64,000 nucleotides of DNA, taken from the NCBI RefSeq assembly GCF_900186535.1, contig NZ_FYDE01000005.1:472895-536894 (forward strand). The letters are read 5' to 3'. Positions 25,600-35,253 of the stretch are shown here, one piece after another. Numbering within the stretch: position 1 is the first letter of the stretch; each line of letters begins with the position of its first letter. The DNA comes from Marasmitruncus massiliensis. Its GTDB lineage: Bacteria; Bacillota; Clostridia; Oscillospirales; Ruminococcaceae. The notes beneath the pieces were generated by a model that saw nothing but the letters and a program-made list of their open reading frames with translations, was not told where the DNA came from and did no database searches. The position numbers and the translations under genes are program-made.

Positions 25600-26295
25600 T
25601 TAAAAAATTGCGTTGAACAAAAAAGAAATTGGCATGACCGCAAGGAGGGACGGCAGCATATTGACAATGGAAATTTTTTTAATTTCCGCAATGCGGATAC
25701 CCGTAGCCAACATAATCATTCCCCCACAGGCTGAGAAATCTTGTAGCATCTCAGCGGAGGTGTAAGGCGCAATCAGTCCGGACAGAAGGAATATGGTACC
25801 CAGAATGACAAATTGGGGGATGGCAATCCAACAGACCACGCTGCCAAGAACCATTGCAAAAATCATGGAGGTAAAGAAGTCCAGCAATGATTTAGTGAAC
25901 AACAGCGTATGGTCACCCAGAAGCCGGGATTCCATCGCTCCGAAAATTCCCGTACCGGAAGCACAGAACAATACTGCCACACCCATAAGAACACCGATGT
26001 TTATTCTGTGGGCGCGGTACCGGTAAATTCGATGTATCAGGCGTTCCGCCCAGGCGTAAAGCCTGTCTTCCAGCCGAAATAGTTCCCCCAGCAAGGTTCC
26101 TGTCAGAAGGGACAGCGCCACCGAAGGCAAATGATGCACTTTAAAAATGCCGATGATTCCCATAGCCATGGAAATAATTCCAAAGATGAGGGGAAGGGAG
26201 GTTTTTAGCCTTTCCGACATCCGGCTGCGAAGCAAAAGTCCGATCAGTCCTCCGGTTACCAGACTCAAACAGTTTGTAATAACACCAATTGGCAA
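25600..26295 (-). CDS. DUF554 family membrane protein
   Basis: A 231-residue protein with seven or so hydrophobic segments and the family opening PIGVITNCLSLVTGGLIGLL, followed by GTLLGELFRLEDRL and FCASGTGIFGAMESRLLGDH. Function unknown; a transporter role is often assumed. The best start is TTG at 26295, eight bases after GGAGG. It begins only 16 bases after the TAXI permease stop, so it is probably the last gene of that operon. Confidence 0.85.
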   Translation of the reverse strand: MPIGVITNCLSLVTGGLIGLLLRSRMSERLKTSLPLIFGIISMAMGIIGIFKVHHLPSVALSLLTGTLLGELFRLEDRLYAWAERLIHRIYRYRAHRINIGVLMGVAVLFCASGTGIFGAMESRLLGDHTLLFTKSLLDFFTSMIFAMVLGSVVCWIAIPQFVILGTIFLLSGLIAPYTSAEMLQDFSACGGMIMLATGIRIAEIKKISIVNMLPSLLAVMPISFLFNAIF

Positions 26296-26311
26296 CGGCT
26301 TGTCCTCCAGT

Positions 26312-28216
26312 TTACAGGGTATCCGCTTGGGCAGAATCTTTGTGCTTATTGCGCGTCAGAATCATCATCAGCGTGCCGGCTCCCAGGACAATACCCGCCA
26401 GATCCAACACCCATCCTGTCTGCATAAACATCATGGCCACGCTGGCAAACAGAAAAATGCGCGTCGGCACGGAAATCTTTCCCCGAAGCCATCCCATAAT
26501 GGCCACGGACATCAACAGCACCGCAAAGACGGTAACCGCCATGACATACAGAACTTGGCCGACATTACTGTTTACCATCAGCATGGCGGGGTTGTAAACA
26601 TAGATGTATGGAATTATAAAACCGGTGAGACCAAGCAAGAATGCCTCTACGCCTGTTTTGGTGGCATTAGCGCTGGAAATACCGGCCGCCGCATAGGCTG
26701 CCAGTGCAACCGGCGGGGTAATAAAGGACATGATGGCAAAATAGAACACAAACATATTCGCCGCAAGGGGATCGATGCCGGCCTGGGTCAGAGAAGGTAC
26801 GCCTACGGTGGCTGCAATGATATAAGCCGCGGTGGAAGGAAGCCCCATGCCCATAATGATGCAGGCGATCATAATCAGGAACAGCATGGCGAAAATATTA
26901 CCGCCGGAAAGCTTAAACACGATGCTGGTAAACTTGACGCCGATACCTGTCATGCTGACGATGCCGATGACAACACCGGCGCAGGCGCAGGCCATAGCCA
27001 CGGGGATGGTGTTTTTCATGGCGGACACCAAAGCGTCGTAGATAGTGCACAGTGGGAATTTCTTCTCCTGCATCAGGCTTTTGATGGTGCCGATTACCAG
27101 CAGGACGGCAATGGCAAAGATAGCCGCGAAGTTGGCGGAAAGTCCCCGGCCCAGCAGTGCCACAATCAGGACAACGATGGGAATAGCGTAGTACCAGCCT
27201 TCTTTGAGTACCCTTTTGATCTGGGGCAACCGGTCGGCAGGCTCCGCCTTGATCCCCACTTTGTCAGCCTCCAGATACACAGAAATGCCAAGGCTCAGAT
27301 AATAGAGGATTCCAGGAATAATTGCTGCAATGATAATGCGGGAATAGGGAATACCGGTGACGTCGGACATAACAAAGGCGGCGGCTCCCATCACCGGAGG
27401 TAGCAATTGTCCGCCGGTAGAGGCCACTGCCTCCACCGCCCCTGCAAAGGTGGGGGAATAACCTACCTTTTTCATCAAGGGGATGGTAAAGGTACCGGTA
27501 GTGACTACATTGGCCACCGCGCTGCCATTGATGGAGCCCATCAGCGCGCTGGACACTACGGCAGCCTCGGCGGGGCCGCCCTTCATTCGACCTGTGAGGG
27601 CATAGGCCACATCGATAAAGAACTTACCCGCTCCGAATTTTTCCAAAAGCTCGCCGAAAATAATGTACAGCGCCACAAAAGAAACCGATGCGCCGATGGG
27701 GGTGCCGAAAATACCCTCCATGGTCCAGGTTAGATAGTTGGTAATGTAAGGAACTGTATACCCCTTATGGGCAATAATATCCGGCATATAGGGGCCGAGC
27801 AAGGCGTAAAGGTAAAAGATTCCGGCAATAATCGTCAAGGAGAGCCCCACTACCCGTCTGGCAATATCCAGAACCAGCAGGGTCAGAATAACTCCAAAAA
27901 CAATATCCATTTGGGAAGCACCCGTTACACTGCGCTGCATCATGGCCTTGGTACCGGTATTCATCAGAAAATAGATACCCGATACCACAGCCACCGCGGT
28001 GATAAACAAAAAGTATAACAAACTTTTTTTGTTTTTTTGCAGCCGGTCGACGGATTGATACAGCCCAAATATGGCAATCAGCATAAAGACGTGAAAAACA
28101 CGCTGCTGAATAACACTGATCGAGGTGCTGCACGCAATGTAGATCTGAAACAGTGCCAAAGTCAGGGACAGCGCTGCAATCAGGCTCTTACTGCCTTTTA
28201 TGACACTTTCCTTCAT
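26312..28216 (-). CDS. TAXI-type TRAP transporter, fused DctQM permease
   Basis: A membrane protein of 634 residues. A DctQ-like part with four helices (about residues 1-150) is joined to a large DctM-like part with VVSSALMGSINGSAVANVVT, STGGQLLPPVMGAAAFVMSD and FYFAIMSFITPPVALAAYAA. This fusion is the usual permease of TRAP systems that use TAXI binding proteins. The start at 28216 is preferred because GGAAAGGG lies upstream; an ATG at 28252 is possible. It follows the TAXI binding protein by 82 bases. Confidence 0.9.
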   Translation of the reverse strand: MKESVIKGSKSLIAALSLTLALFQIYIACSTSISVIQQRVFHVFMLIAIFGLYQSVDRLQKNKKSLLYFLFITAVAVVSGIYFLMNTGTKAMMQRSVTGASQMDIVFGVILTLLVLDIARRVVGLSLTIIAGIFYLYALLGPYMPDIIAHKGYTVPYITNYLTWTMEGIFGTPIGASVSFVALYIIFGELLEKFGAGKFFIDVAYALTGRMKGGPAEAAVVSSALMGSINGSAVANVVTTGTFTIPLMKKVGYSPTFAGAVEAVASTGGQLLPPVMGAAAFVMSDVTGIPYSRIIIAAIIPGILYYLSLGISVYLEADKVGIKAEPADRLPQIKRVLKEGWYYAIPIVVLIVALLGRGLSANFAAIFAIAVLLVIGTIKSLMQEKKFPLCTIYDALVSAMKNTIPVAMACACAGVVIGIVSMTGIGVKFTSIVFKLSGGNIFAMLFLIMIACIIMGMGLPSTAAYIIAATVGVPSLTQAGIDPLAANMFVFYFAIMSFITPPVALAAYAAAGISSANATKTGVEAFLLGLTGFIIPYIYVYNPAMLMVNSNVGQVLYVMAVTVFAVLLMSVAIMGWLRGKISVPTRIFLFASVAMMFMQTGWVLDLAGIVLGAGTLMMILTRNKHKDSAQADTL

Positions 28217-28298
28217 ATGAATCCCAACCCTTTCCGTTAGATACGAGAGCAATCGCAGCCTGCATAGGGACTGCGATTGCCCGCTATATCATTGATTC

Positions 28299-29348
28299 TT
28301 ATTGACGCAGTGCGTCGGGGATTTCCATTCCAATTTCTTCAAAGTAGCGGATGGCGCCGGGGTGGAGGGGAATATCGATTTCTTCCAGTGCATGCTCCAG
28401 TATAACCTGCTTTTCCACGCTGGCATTAGAGCCTTTCCACTCGTCACGGTTTTCCCAGATGACCTTGACAATGTTGTAGTAATCATCGTCGGATAGGCCG
28501 GAATTGGTAGAACCACAGACAATGATTCTGGAACGGGGGATGACCACGTCCACATCAATACCGGTATAGGTGCCGGCGGGAACAGTGTACTTGGAGTAGG
28601 CGGAGTAATTAGCGTAGAATTCGTCATTTTCAATAGGGAGCAGTTTGGTATCCATAGTGGAGGTAAGTTCAGTCAGCGCGGCCGAGTTGATAGGATGGGT
28701 TACAATTATCGCCGCAATCTTGCCGTCCTTCAGGGCACTGGTCGCTTCGGAGTCGGGCATAAATTGGGGACTGACATCATCGTAGCTCAGACCGTAGGCT
28801 TCCAGAAGCGCCCGGGCTGCCAACTCGCCGCCGCTGCCAGCCGCGCCAACCGCTACGGTCTTGCCCTTCAGATCGGCTATGGTCTGAATGTCGCTGTTAG
28901 CCGGCGCAAAAACCTGGAGGTAGTTGTAGATGGTGGAAAAGAGAGCACGGATGTCGGTAAAGGCATTTCCCTCATAGTCCAGCTTTCCGTAGTAGGCGAA
29001 GGAAGCAACCTCGGTCTGGGAAATGGCAAGTCCCATATTGCCTTGGTGTAGGCCTCGCAGGTTTTCTACCGAGGCAGCGGTAGCTTCGCCGGTTGCGGCA
29101 ATGCCATTCGCGTGGTTGGTGATGGTTTCGGACATGGCCACACCCATGGGATATAGTGCACCGGCGGTTCCGGCTGTACCAAAAGTGATACGTTTTATAT
29201 TGCCGGATTGGGCAGGCTGCTGTTCAGCTGGAGCGGAAGCTCCTTCACCCTGGGATGTTTGCTGTTGGGAATTGCTGTTGGATTGGCCGCAGGCAGCCAA
29301 GCTGAATAAAAAAATGACAGCAAGTAAAATGGCAAGACTCTTTTTCAT
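28299..29348 (-). CDS. TAXI family TRAP transporter solute-binding protein
   Basis: A 349-residue lipoprotein (MKKSLAILLAVIFLFSLAAC) with a Gln/Ser/Pro-rich linker, then the TAXI motif GTAGTAGALYPMGVAMSE and KGKTVAVGAAGSGGELAARA. The C-terminus has the LHPGAIRYFEEIG motif typical of the family, near the end. It binds a small anionic ligand outside the cell and delivers it to the fused permease. GGAGGGAT precedes the ATG. The nearby EPSP-synthase-like gene suggests an aromatic-pathway or other cyclic acid ligand, which is speculation. Confidence 0.92.
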   Translation of the reverse strand: MKKSLAILLAVIFLFSLAACGQSNSNSQQQTSQGEGASAPAEQQPAQSGNIKRITFGTAGTAGALYPMGVAMSETITNHANGIAATGEATAASVENLRGLHQGNMGLAISQTEVASFAYYGKLDYEGNAFTDIRALFSTIYNYLQVFAPANSDIQTIADLKGKTVAVGAAGSGGELAARALLEAYGLSYDDVSPQFMPDSEATSALKDGKIAAIIVTHPINSAALTELTSTMDTKLLPIENDEFYANYSAYSKYTVPAGTYTGIDVDVVIPRSRIIVCGSTNSGLSDDDYYNIVKVIWENRDEWKGSNASVEKQVILEHALEEIDIPLHPGAIRYFEEIGMEIPDALRQ

Positions 29349-29379
29349 GATATCCCTCCGTTATTATAATGGTTAGTGT

Positions 29380-30684
29380 CTATTCCTCGATCAAACGCGT
29401 AATGTTCGCGCCAATACCAGACATTTCTTCATAGAACCGGGGGAAGGAAACGCCTACGGTTTCCGCGCTGTCGATGAGGGTTTCCCCTTCGGCAGCCAGA
29501 GCGGCGCAGGTGGATGCCATGACAATCCGGTGGTCGTGGTGCCCACTGAGGGTAGCCCCATGGAGCTTGGAGTGGTGAATGGTGAGGCTGCCGTGGGTTT
29601 CCTCAAACTTACCACCCATTTTGGTGAGTTCTTCCACAATTGATTTGCACCGGTCGGTTTCCTTCAGGCGGCAGGCTTCAATGTTCTTTAGTACCGTTTT
29701 GCCCTGAGCATAACTGCCCAAAACCGCAAGGGCGGGAATGGCGTCGGGCATGTTTTTGCAGTCGATCTCAATGCCGGTCAGGGGCTTGCGGCCCTCGATA
29801 ATAATGCCGTCTTTACCGCCGTTGAGCACCTGCACTGATCCGCCCATGTCGCGGATAATATCCACAAATACCCGCTCTCCCTGAAAGTCGTTGACATCCA
29901 TATTGAGCAGCTTGATTTTAGAGCCCTCGGTAATGGCAGTTGCTACTATGGGATAGGTGGCGCCACACCAGTCGGAGGGAGCCATCTTGGTAAAGGGTTG
30001 GTAGGTCTGACCGCCCGGAATGATGAATTCCTCAAAGTTGTTATTGATTACCGTAACGCCGGCGGCCTTAAGCCAATCGATGGTCAATTCCGCATAGGGG
30101 CGTTCGCCCAGGTTGTCCACCCGCAGGACAGTGTCCTTTTCCAGGCTCGGGCAGCAGACCAGCAGGCCAATTAACCATTGAACGTTGACACCGGGAAAAT
30201 TCACGGTGTGCCCACCCTGAATTTTTCCTTCAATCGCAAGGGGGGCAAGCTCATTGTCCCGTGTGGAGATCGCCTTGCCACCCATTTCCCGGATAGCCTT
30301 GAGCAGTGGAGCAATGGGACGGTAGCATATCTGGTAATCACCGGTGATGACAGTTAGACCCTCGATAATAGAAGCCAGAGTGGTGAGCAGGTAATAGCCG
30401 GTACCGGAATTTCCCACATCCAAAACAGCGGCCGGAGCTTTCAGGTTTTTCACACCAACACCTTTGATAATCCATTCATCGTCGCTGTTACAGTCAATTT
30501 CCGCACCCAGTGCCTTGCAGCAATCAATAATGGAGTAACTGTCAATTCCGGGCATAGGGTTGTAGATACGGCTAACCCCTTCCGCCATGGTCCCTAGCAA
30601 AATGCCTCTTGCCGTTCCCGACTTGGATCCCGGAATCTTGACGTCACCCTGCAGACCGTTGGTGGGCTTGACGATATAGTACAT
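29380..30684 (-). CDS. EPSP synthase (AroA)-like enolpyruvyl transferase, divergent
   Basis: A 434-residue member of the EPSP-synthase family. Conserved: PGSKSGTAR (18-26; Lys, Ser and Arg that bind phosphate and PEP), YRP (PEP Arg), MPDAIPALAVL (catalytic Asp), RLKETDR and DHRIVMA. Divergent: GNSGTGYYLLTTL, where the family has GN-A-G-T-x-x-R, an Asn-Val-Gln where Ser-Ser-Gln normally holds shikimate-3-phosphate, and VSFPRFYEEM, where K-T/S-F-P carries a PEP-binding Lys. It sits with a TAXI TRAP transporter, not with aro genes, behind an AGGAGG site. It may act on a different substrate or be a housekeeping AroA that has drifted. Confidence 0.78.
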   Translation of the reverse strand: MYYIVKPTNGLQGDVKIPGSKSGTARGILLGTMAEGVSRIYNPMPGIDSYSIIDCCKALGAEIDCNSDDEWIIKGVGVKNLKAPAAVLDVGNSGTGYYLLTTLASIIEGLTVITGDYQICYRPIAPLLKAIREMGGKAISTRDNELAPLAIEGKIQGGHTVNFPGVNVQWLIGLLVCCPSLEKDTVLRVDNLGERPYAELTIDWLKAAGVTVINNNFEEFIIPGGQTYQPFTKMAPSDWCGATYPIVATAITEGSKIKLLNMDVNDFQGERVFVDIIRDMGGSVQVLNGGKDGIIIEGRKPLTGIEIDCKNMPDAIPALAVLGSYAQGKTVLKNIEACRLKETDRCKSIVEELTKMGGKFEETHGSLTIHHSKLHGATLSGHHDHRIVMASTCAALAAEGETLIDSAETVGVSFPRFYEEMSGIGANITRLIEE

Positions 30685-30810
30685 GTTTTTTCCTCCTATA
30701 GTAATCTTGGATAATTATATAGTATCGTCGGCATTTACTTTTGTAAAATAGCAATGTATAATATCATTTATAAGCAGTGGCTATAAATTGCAGAATCAAC
30801 GGGGGATTTT

Positions 30811-31707
30811 ATGGATTATAACCAAATTCGATATGTGCTTTCAGTGGCACAGACCAAGAATTTTTCCCGGTCAGCTGAGCAGTTGTTTATCACCCAACCC
30901 GCTCTGTCGCAGCAGATCAGCCGACTGGAGCTGGAACTGGGCGTGGAGCTGTTTAATCGCACCACTCGTTTCGTGCATCTCACGCAGGCGGGCGCCGCTT
31001 TTGTGGACAATGCCCGGGCTGTGGTTGTGGCATGGGATCAACTGGAGAAAACGACAAAGTACTATAAGGAAATCGGAACGGTTCGGATCATTGTGGGACT
31101 GCTCCCCACTCTGGGCAGAACCAATTTGGTGGAATGCATCTCGGAGTTTACAACAAAATACCCAAATGTGAACATTGATTTGGTGACATCGTATAGTTAT
31201 GACCTTTTGGTGAAACTGAATAATCACAAAATTGATGTGGGAATCATCAATATCCTGCCGTTCCCCACTCCAAATACTGATGGATGCGATATTTTTCCAT
31301 TGGAGGAAAATCCCATTATGGTCATTATGAACAGGAAGCATCCCCTGGCTGACCGACAGAGAGTTACACTGGAGGATATTCGTACCCAGCCGGTCGTTGC
31401 ATTGGGAAATAATGCCAGTGTACGTGTGTGTATGGATTATGTATTTAAAAAGTACCACATTCAGCCCCACATTGTCTGCGAATGCGATATCGAAACATTG
31501 GCCGATCTGGTATCGGCCAATATGGGAATTTCATTTTTAACGGCAAGAGTGGCCAAAAATCAATGCAACGTGTGTGCCCTGCCGCTGTATCCGCCTGTTG
31601 CCACCTATACCTCAGTTGTCACCAAAAAAGGAATAAACAAAAAGCCCGTTATTGTGAAAATTAAGGAGCACATTCTGTCTTCCTTCCAGACTGATGTTAC
31701 CCCCTAG
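30811..31707 (+). CDS. LysR family transcriptional regulator
   Basis: A 298-residue regulator. The N-terminal helix-turn-helix reads FSRSAEQLFITQPALSQQIS with RLELELGVELFNR, followed by a periplasmic-binding-like effector domain (RIIVGLLPTLGRTNLVECIS, VMNRKHPLADRQ). It is divergent from the EPSP-synthase-like gene with 126 bases between, the classical arrangement for an activator of its neighbour. Start ATG follows GGGGGA. Confidence 0.93.
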   Translation: MDYNQIRYVLSVAQTKNFSRSAEQLFITQPALSQQISRLELELGVELFNRTTRFVHLTQAGAAFVDNARAVVVAWDQLEKTTKYYKEIGTVRIIVGLLPTLGRTNLVECISEFTTKYPNVNIDLVTSYSYDLLVKLNNHKIDVGIINILPFPTPNTDGCDIFPLEENPIMVIMNRKHPLADRQRVTLEDIRTQPVVALGNNASVRVCMDYVFKKYHIQPHIVCECDIETLADLVSANMGISFLTARVAKNQCNVCALPLYPPVATYTSVVTKKGINKKPVIVKIKEHILSSFQTDVTP

Positions 31708-32341
31708 CAAAGCATTTGCCGGACTGTTTCTGCCTGGTGCATCTATAACGACTCTGCCCTGCATGCCGTTTTGTATTCGGTATTTCATCAGAAGCTAAGG
31801 CTAAAACATTAAGAATGGAAAGCACTGATTCATGGTGGAACACAAGTCATCAATGCCCCCAGCATTTATAATGCTGGGGGCAAAAAGTTATTGCAAAATT
31901 TACCAGCGCGTGGTATATATATCCCTATAGAGTTATATTATGACAACAAAAAAACTCCCACAGCATACCGATTGCTGACAACAACCGGTATGCATCCGCC
32001 TTAAAGATGTGTTACACGCTCGTCTTTAGGTTCTCTCTTTTTTTGGTGTTAACGTCTGCACGGCGTTTTCACATACATAAAACTGAATTACCCATACAAA
32101 ATGGATACAAAGTGCTTTTGCTCAGCGTGCATTCTGCCCACCAAAAGCTAAAATGTTATACGGTAACGACTGTGCATACGCTCTAAGATGGCCATAACCT
32201 GCTGTATTGCTAATTTAGGCTGAGGAGTAGGAACAGATTTTGAGCTGGATGGGAAATCATATTCTACGTATGTATCTATGAAACGGCAGGGCGTTGTTTG
32301 CCCAATGCCCTGCCGTTTACATACTGAATTCAATAGAAAAT
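31708..32341. other. gene-poor interval between LysR gene and island
   Basis: Holds a perfect 12-bp inverted repeat GCCCCCAGCATT/AATGCTGGGGGC (31855-31881) with no T tract. A second pair GCATACCG/CGGTATGC (31963-31993) is followed on the minus strand by a T7 run and could be a terminator. A third pair AAACGGCAGGGC/GCCCTGCCGTTT lies at 32281-32318. A 61-codon minus frame (32148-32333) is not recognised and overlaps the third hairpin. No convincing gene. Confidence 0.5.
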
Positions 32342-32353
32342 TGGTGCGGGTAA
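32342..32353. repeat. putative island attachment repeat, left copy
   Basis: TGGTGCGGGTAA is identical and in the same orientation to 42907-42918, the 3' terminus of the tRNA-Leu gene including its CCA. Similarity continues weakly (TTGAACC at 32370-32376). It could mark the far end of an element integrated at the tRNA 3' end. Confidence 0.5.
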
Positions 32354-32590
32354 AACGAACCAGTTTGAACCCTCACACTCTAGTAATTTTAAATCACTAA
32401 ATAAATTGGGCCAATAATTAAAAAATTCGGGAGTTACTATAGTTTTATTGAACACAACAAATTTGCATTAAGTGTTTAGCCATGACTATATATGTAAAAT
32501 AAACTTACTTAATTTGTATAATAAAAGTTTAGACGTTAACATGAAATCGCATTCTATGATTGATAAGTATCACATAAAAAGTAAAATCGA

Positions 32591-33460
32591 TTATAAAATT
32601 TCTATAAAATTACAAAATGCAGAAAAAGGGACAATTACTTCCTGCCAATTTCCTCTCCCATGATTCTTTGGTATATGTTTACTCATTTCATCGACAGAAA
32701 GAATGCACAGTTTTTTAGCGCTTGAAAACGACCATAAATGAAACTGAAAGTGCTTAGCCGATGTCGCAGTATTCCATTCATTTTTTGATAACCGGAGTAC
32801 CGCTTTTCCTATTGGCAGAGATGAAGCCTTAACTTCAATTAAAAGCCTGTCATGATTTGAAGGAGAAACAACTGAAATAATATCATATCCAGTCAAGTTC
32901 GTTTCAATCGATTCCCATATAGGCTTGAATGCAGTGCGCTTATGCTCAAAAATAATAGATTCATATTCTCCTTTTCTGCCTGTCTCGAGCACTTCAACCC
33001 CTCTTTGATAGCGAATACATTCAGCTAGGTTATCCCACCATAATATACAAGATTCTGTAATATCATCAGATAACAATAATGCTTCCAAGAAACAACGGCG
33101 TTCATCATTTGACATAAAAATAGAAGCTTCTCGACGACCACTTGGAACCCTATAGACCCATGCTGGTCGACACTTTAAAGAATATGTCATTAACATACGC
33201 CGGAGCAAATCCATAGTTAATTGATTTTCGTTAAAAGAAGCCTTTAGTAAATTACCATCCTCAGTAATGGTAATATTTGAAGTTTTTTCATTAAGGATTA
33301 TCCATTCGCAATTTAATGCCAATTCTATTACATCTTTTGCATTTGCATTAGAAATATATGCATATTCCTTGATTTGAATTGCAGTCTGTAATTGCAATTT
33401 ACTTATTTGATCTAAAAGACTTAAAACAGCAGAAAACATTCCTAACGAAGCACGTGTCAT
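32591..33460 (-). CDS. DUF3883 domain protein (PD-(D/E)XK nuclease-like)
   Basis: A 289-residue protein. The C-terminal third carries the DUF3883 pattern GYDIISV (191-197), LLIEVKAS (206-213) and VLRLSKNEWNTA (221-232). The Asp of GYD and the Glu and Lys of EVK match a PD-(D/E)XK nuclease core. Residues 1-150 are helical and not recognised, perhaps a recognition domain. DUF3883 is frequent in anti-phage and restriction loci. The ATG overlaps the helicase stop (ATGA, 33457-33460), so it is the last gene of a coupled operon. AT-rich. A nuclease effector role is inference. Confidence 0.75.
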   Translation of the reverse strand: MTRASLGMFSAVLSLLDQISKLQLQTAIQIKEYAYISNANAKDVIELALNCEWIILNEKTSNITITEDGNLLKASFNENQLTMDLLRRMLMTYSLKCRPAWVYRVPSGRREASIFMSNDERRCFLEALLLSDDITESCILWWDNLAECIRYQRGVEVLETGRKGEYESIIFEHKRTAFKPIWESIETNLTGYDIISVVSPSNHDRLLIEVKASSLPIGKAVLRLSKNEWNTATSAKHFQFHLWSFSSAKKLCILSVDEMSKHIPKNHGRGNWQEVIVPFSAFCNFIEIL

Positions 33461-35253
33461 GATTCATCACCGCTAAAAAAATAGTTAAGCACGGCTTTGG
33501 CGTCTTCTGGAGTAATATCAGAAGATTCATCGCCAAATCCTTCAAAATCATAAGGTATAGTATCTACGATTAGTGAAGGATCATTTAGTGCCTCAGACAT
33601 TTTAGCAACTTTATCTTGTAGCCTCCTGCGAACAACTTGATCAATAGTACCACTACATTCTACAATTTCAACAATTGGATGTTGATTTTGTTTTAGTCCT
33701 AATCTATGAATCCGATCTTCAGATTGTAAATAATGTGCCGCATTGAAAGATCTATCAACATAAATGGCATATTGACACACTTTATGAAGACTTATTCCTT
33801 CCGATGCTGCAGATGGATTGGCCACTAAAACCATTGCATTGGGATCGTTATGAAAACGCTTAATTTTTCCTTCCCTTGTATCATCTATGTTTTCATCACC
33901 AGTATCAACTCCACCATGTATATAATCTGCTCCTAAATCTTGCAAACGCTCAGAAATCAATTCAACATTTTCCACAAACGTTGACCAGATAATAACTTTT
34001 TTCCCCTCAGAAGCAAGTATTCGAGCACGCTTACATGCATATTCAATTTTAGGACCGTTACATGTTAAGAGTAGCTGCCCCATCCTTGGATCAAAGGCGT
34101 AATTCATATCATTGGCTAAAAGCGCTGGATTAGAGACAAATTGTAATATTTTCATAGAGCTTTTCCCAATATGGCGAAGGGCGTATTTAGAATCATCACT
34201 TAAAGCACTGTTGAGTTGTCGTTTTAACTCTGATTTTAATACGCCATAAATTTTTAGCTGTATTTCATCCATATTAAGCAAAATTAGCCGATGTTCCAGC
34301 TTGGGAATACCTAGCTGATCTTTTGTTGTGCGCACAAATATTGGCTGCATTAGATTTATCGCTGTATCTTCTGTTACAGCTTTCTCTGGATATAAAAACT
34401 TAAATTGCGGCACCAAGTCTTTAGCGCTTTGCGGCATTGGAGTACCACTCATAATAAGTTTTTTTGTCGGCAAGTAGGACACTTCTAAAATCGATTCAGC
34501 AGTTACTCCAAGTTTTCCACTTTTAATACGATGGCTCTCATCTAAAAACATATAGACAGAACTTCGGGTTAGTTCTTGAGAAATTAATTTTTTTACCTTA
34601 AGGAATTGTTGGTAAGTAATAAGCATAAATCTAGGATTTTCAGCAAGTAAATTTCTAATTCTTGATTCTCCACCTGTAAGTCTTATGAATTTATCAGTTT
34701 CAGATGGAACACATATTTCCAATTGCTCATCCCAAGCACCGAAAGCATTTTTAGGTGCAACCACTAGCAATCGCTCTTTAAGATTGGAATTGCAATAAAA
34801 ATATGCTAATGCTTCTGTTGTCTTACCTGCGCCGGGTACAGAAAAAGTTGCTCCAGCAGGTAATGTTATTAGCTTTCGAAGATTACTTAGTTGATTAGAT
34901 GTCAAATTTCTTGCAAATCCAGCTGACGCCAAGTGCATCTTAACAAATTGCTCGCTTGCTAATCCTTTTTTAACGGCAACATTATATGATAATGTTTGAG
35001 CATTTTTTAGTAATTCAGTGGCTTTTTGTGAAATGCTTAAATTAACTTGATGAACCTGTACAAAGGATGCGACATCTCCTTTTATACTTAAGAAATTTCG
35101 CCATGCAAATTGCATTGATACACGGTTTTGTATTATTTCTGGGATATAATCACCAATAATACGCTTTAACGATTTCCATTCTAATGACTCTGGCGTATCA
35201 GTGTATATTACAACATTACCTTGATGCCAATTATAATCAATTTCAATTTTCAT
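33457..35253 (-). CDS. SNF2-like superfamily 2 helicase/translocase
   Basis: A 598-residue DNA-dependent ATPase. An N-terminal region of about 115 residues precedes the motor. Walker A is VPGAGKTTE (139-147), motif II FLDESH (236-241), motif III MSGTPMPQ (268-275), motif V ASEGISLH (483-490) and motif VI SEDRIHRLG (511-519). These are SNF2-family hallmarks, implying translocation on duplex DNA. It overlaps both neighbours (11 bases with the ParB-like gene, 4 with the DUF3883 gene), so stoichiometric expression is likely. Such motors feed nucleases or modify target access in several defence systems. Confidence 0.88.
   Translation of the reverse strand: MKIEIDYNWHQGNVVIYTDTPESLEWKSLKRIIGDYIPEIIQNRVSMQFAWRNFLSIKGDVASFVQVHQVNLSISQKATELLKNAQTLSYNVAVKKGLASEQFVKMHLASAGFARNLTSNQLSNLRKLITLPAGATFSVPGAGKTTEALAYFYCNSNLKERLLVVAPKNAFGAWDEQLEICVPSETDKFIRLTGGESRIRNLLAENPRFMLITYQQFLKVKKLISQELTRSSVYMFLDESHRIKSGKLGVTAESILEVSYLPTKKLIMSGTPMPQSAKDLVPQFKFLYPEKAVTEDTAINLMQPIFVRTTKDQLGIPKLEHRLILLNMDEIQLKIYGVLKSELKRQLNSALSDDSKYALRHIGKSSMKILQFVSNPALLANDMNYAFDPRMGQLLLTCNGPKIEYACKRARILASEGKKVIIWSTFVENVELISERLQDLGADYIHGGVDTGDENIDDTREGKIKRFHNDPNAMVLVANPSAASEGISLHKVCQYAIYVDRSFNAAHYLQSEDRIHRLGLKQNQHPIVEIVECSGTIDQVVRRRLQDKVAKMSEALNDPSLIVDTIPYDFEGFGDESSDITPEDAKAVLNYFFSGDES

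Noticed and set aside
26147-27403. 418-codon open frame on the plus strand rich in His, Gly and Asp
   Set aside because: Antisense to the TAXI permease and DUF554 genes; the composition is the shadow of hydrophobic codons on the other strand.
32342-32420. A second tRNA gene beside the island's left end
   Set aside because: Only the acceptor end and a TTGAACC stretch match; the T-stem does not pair and no anticodon arm can be formed. Kept only as a possible attachment repeat.
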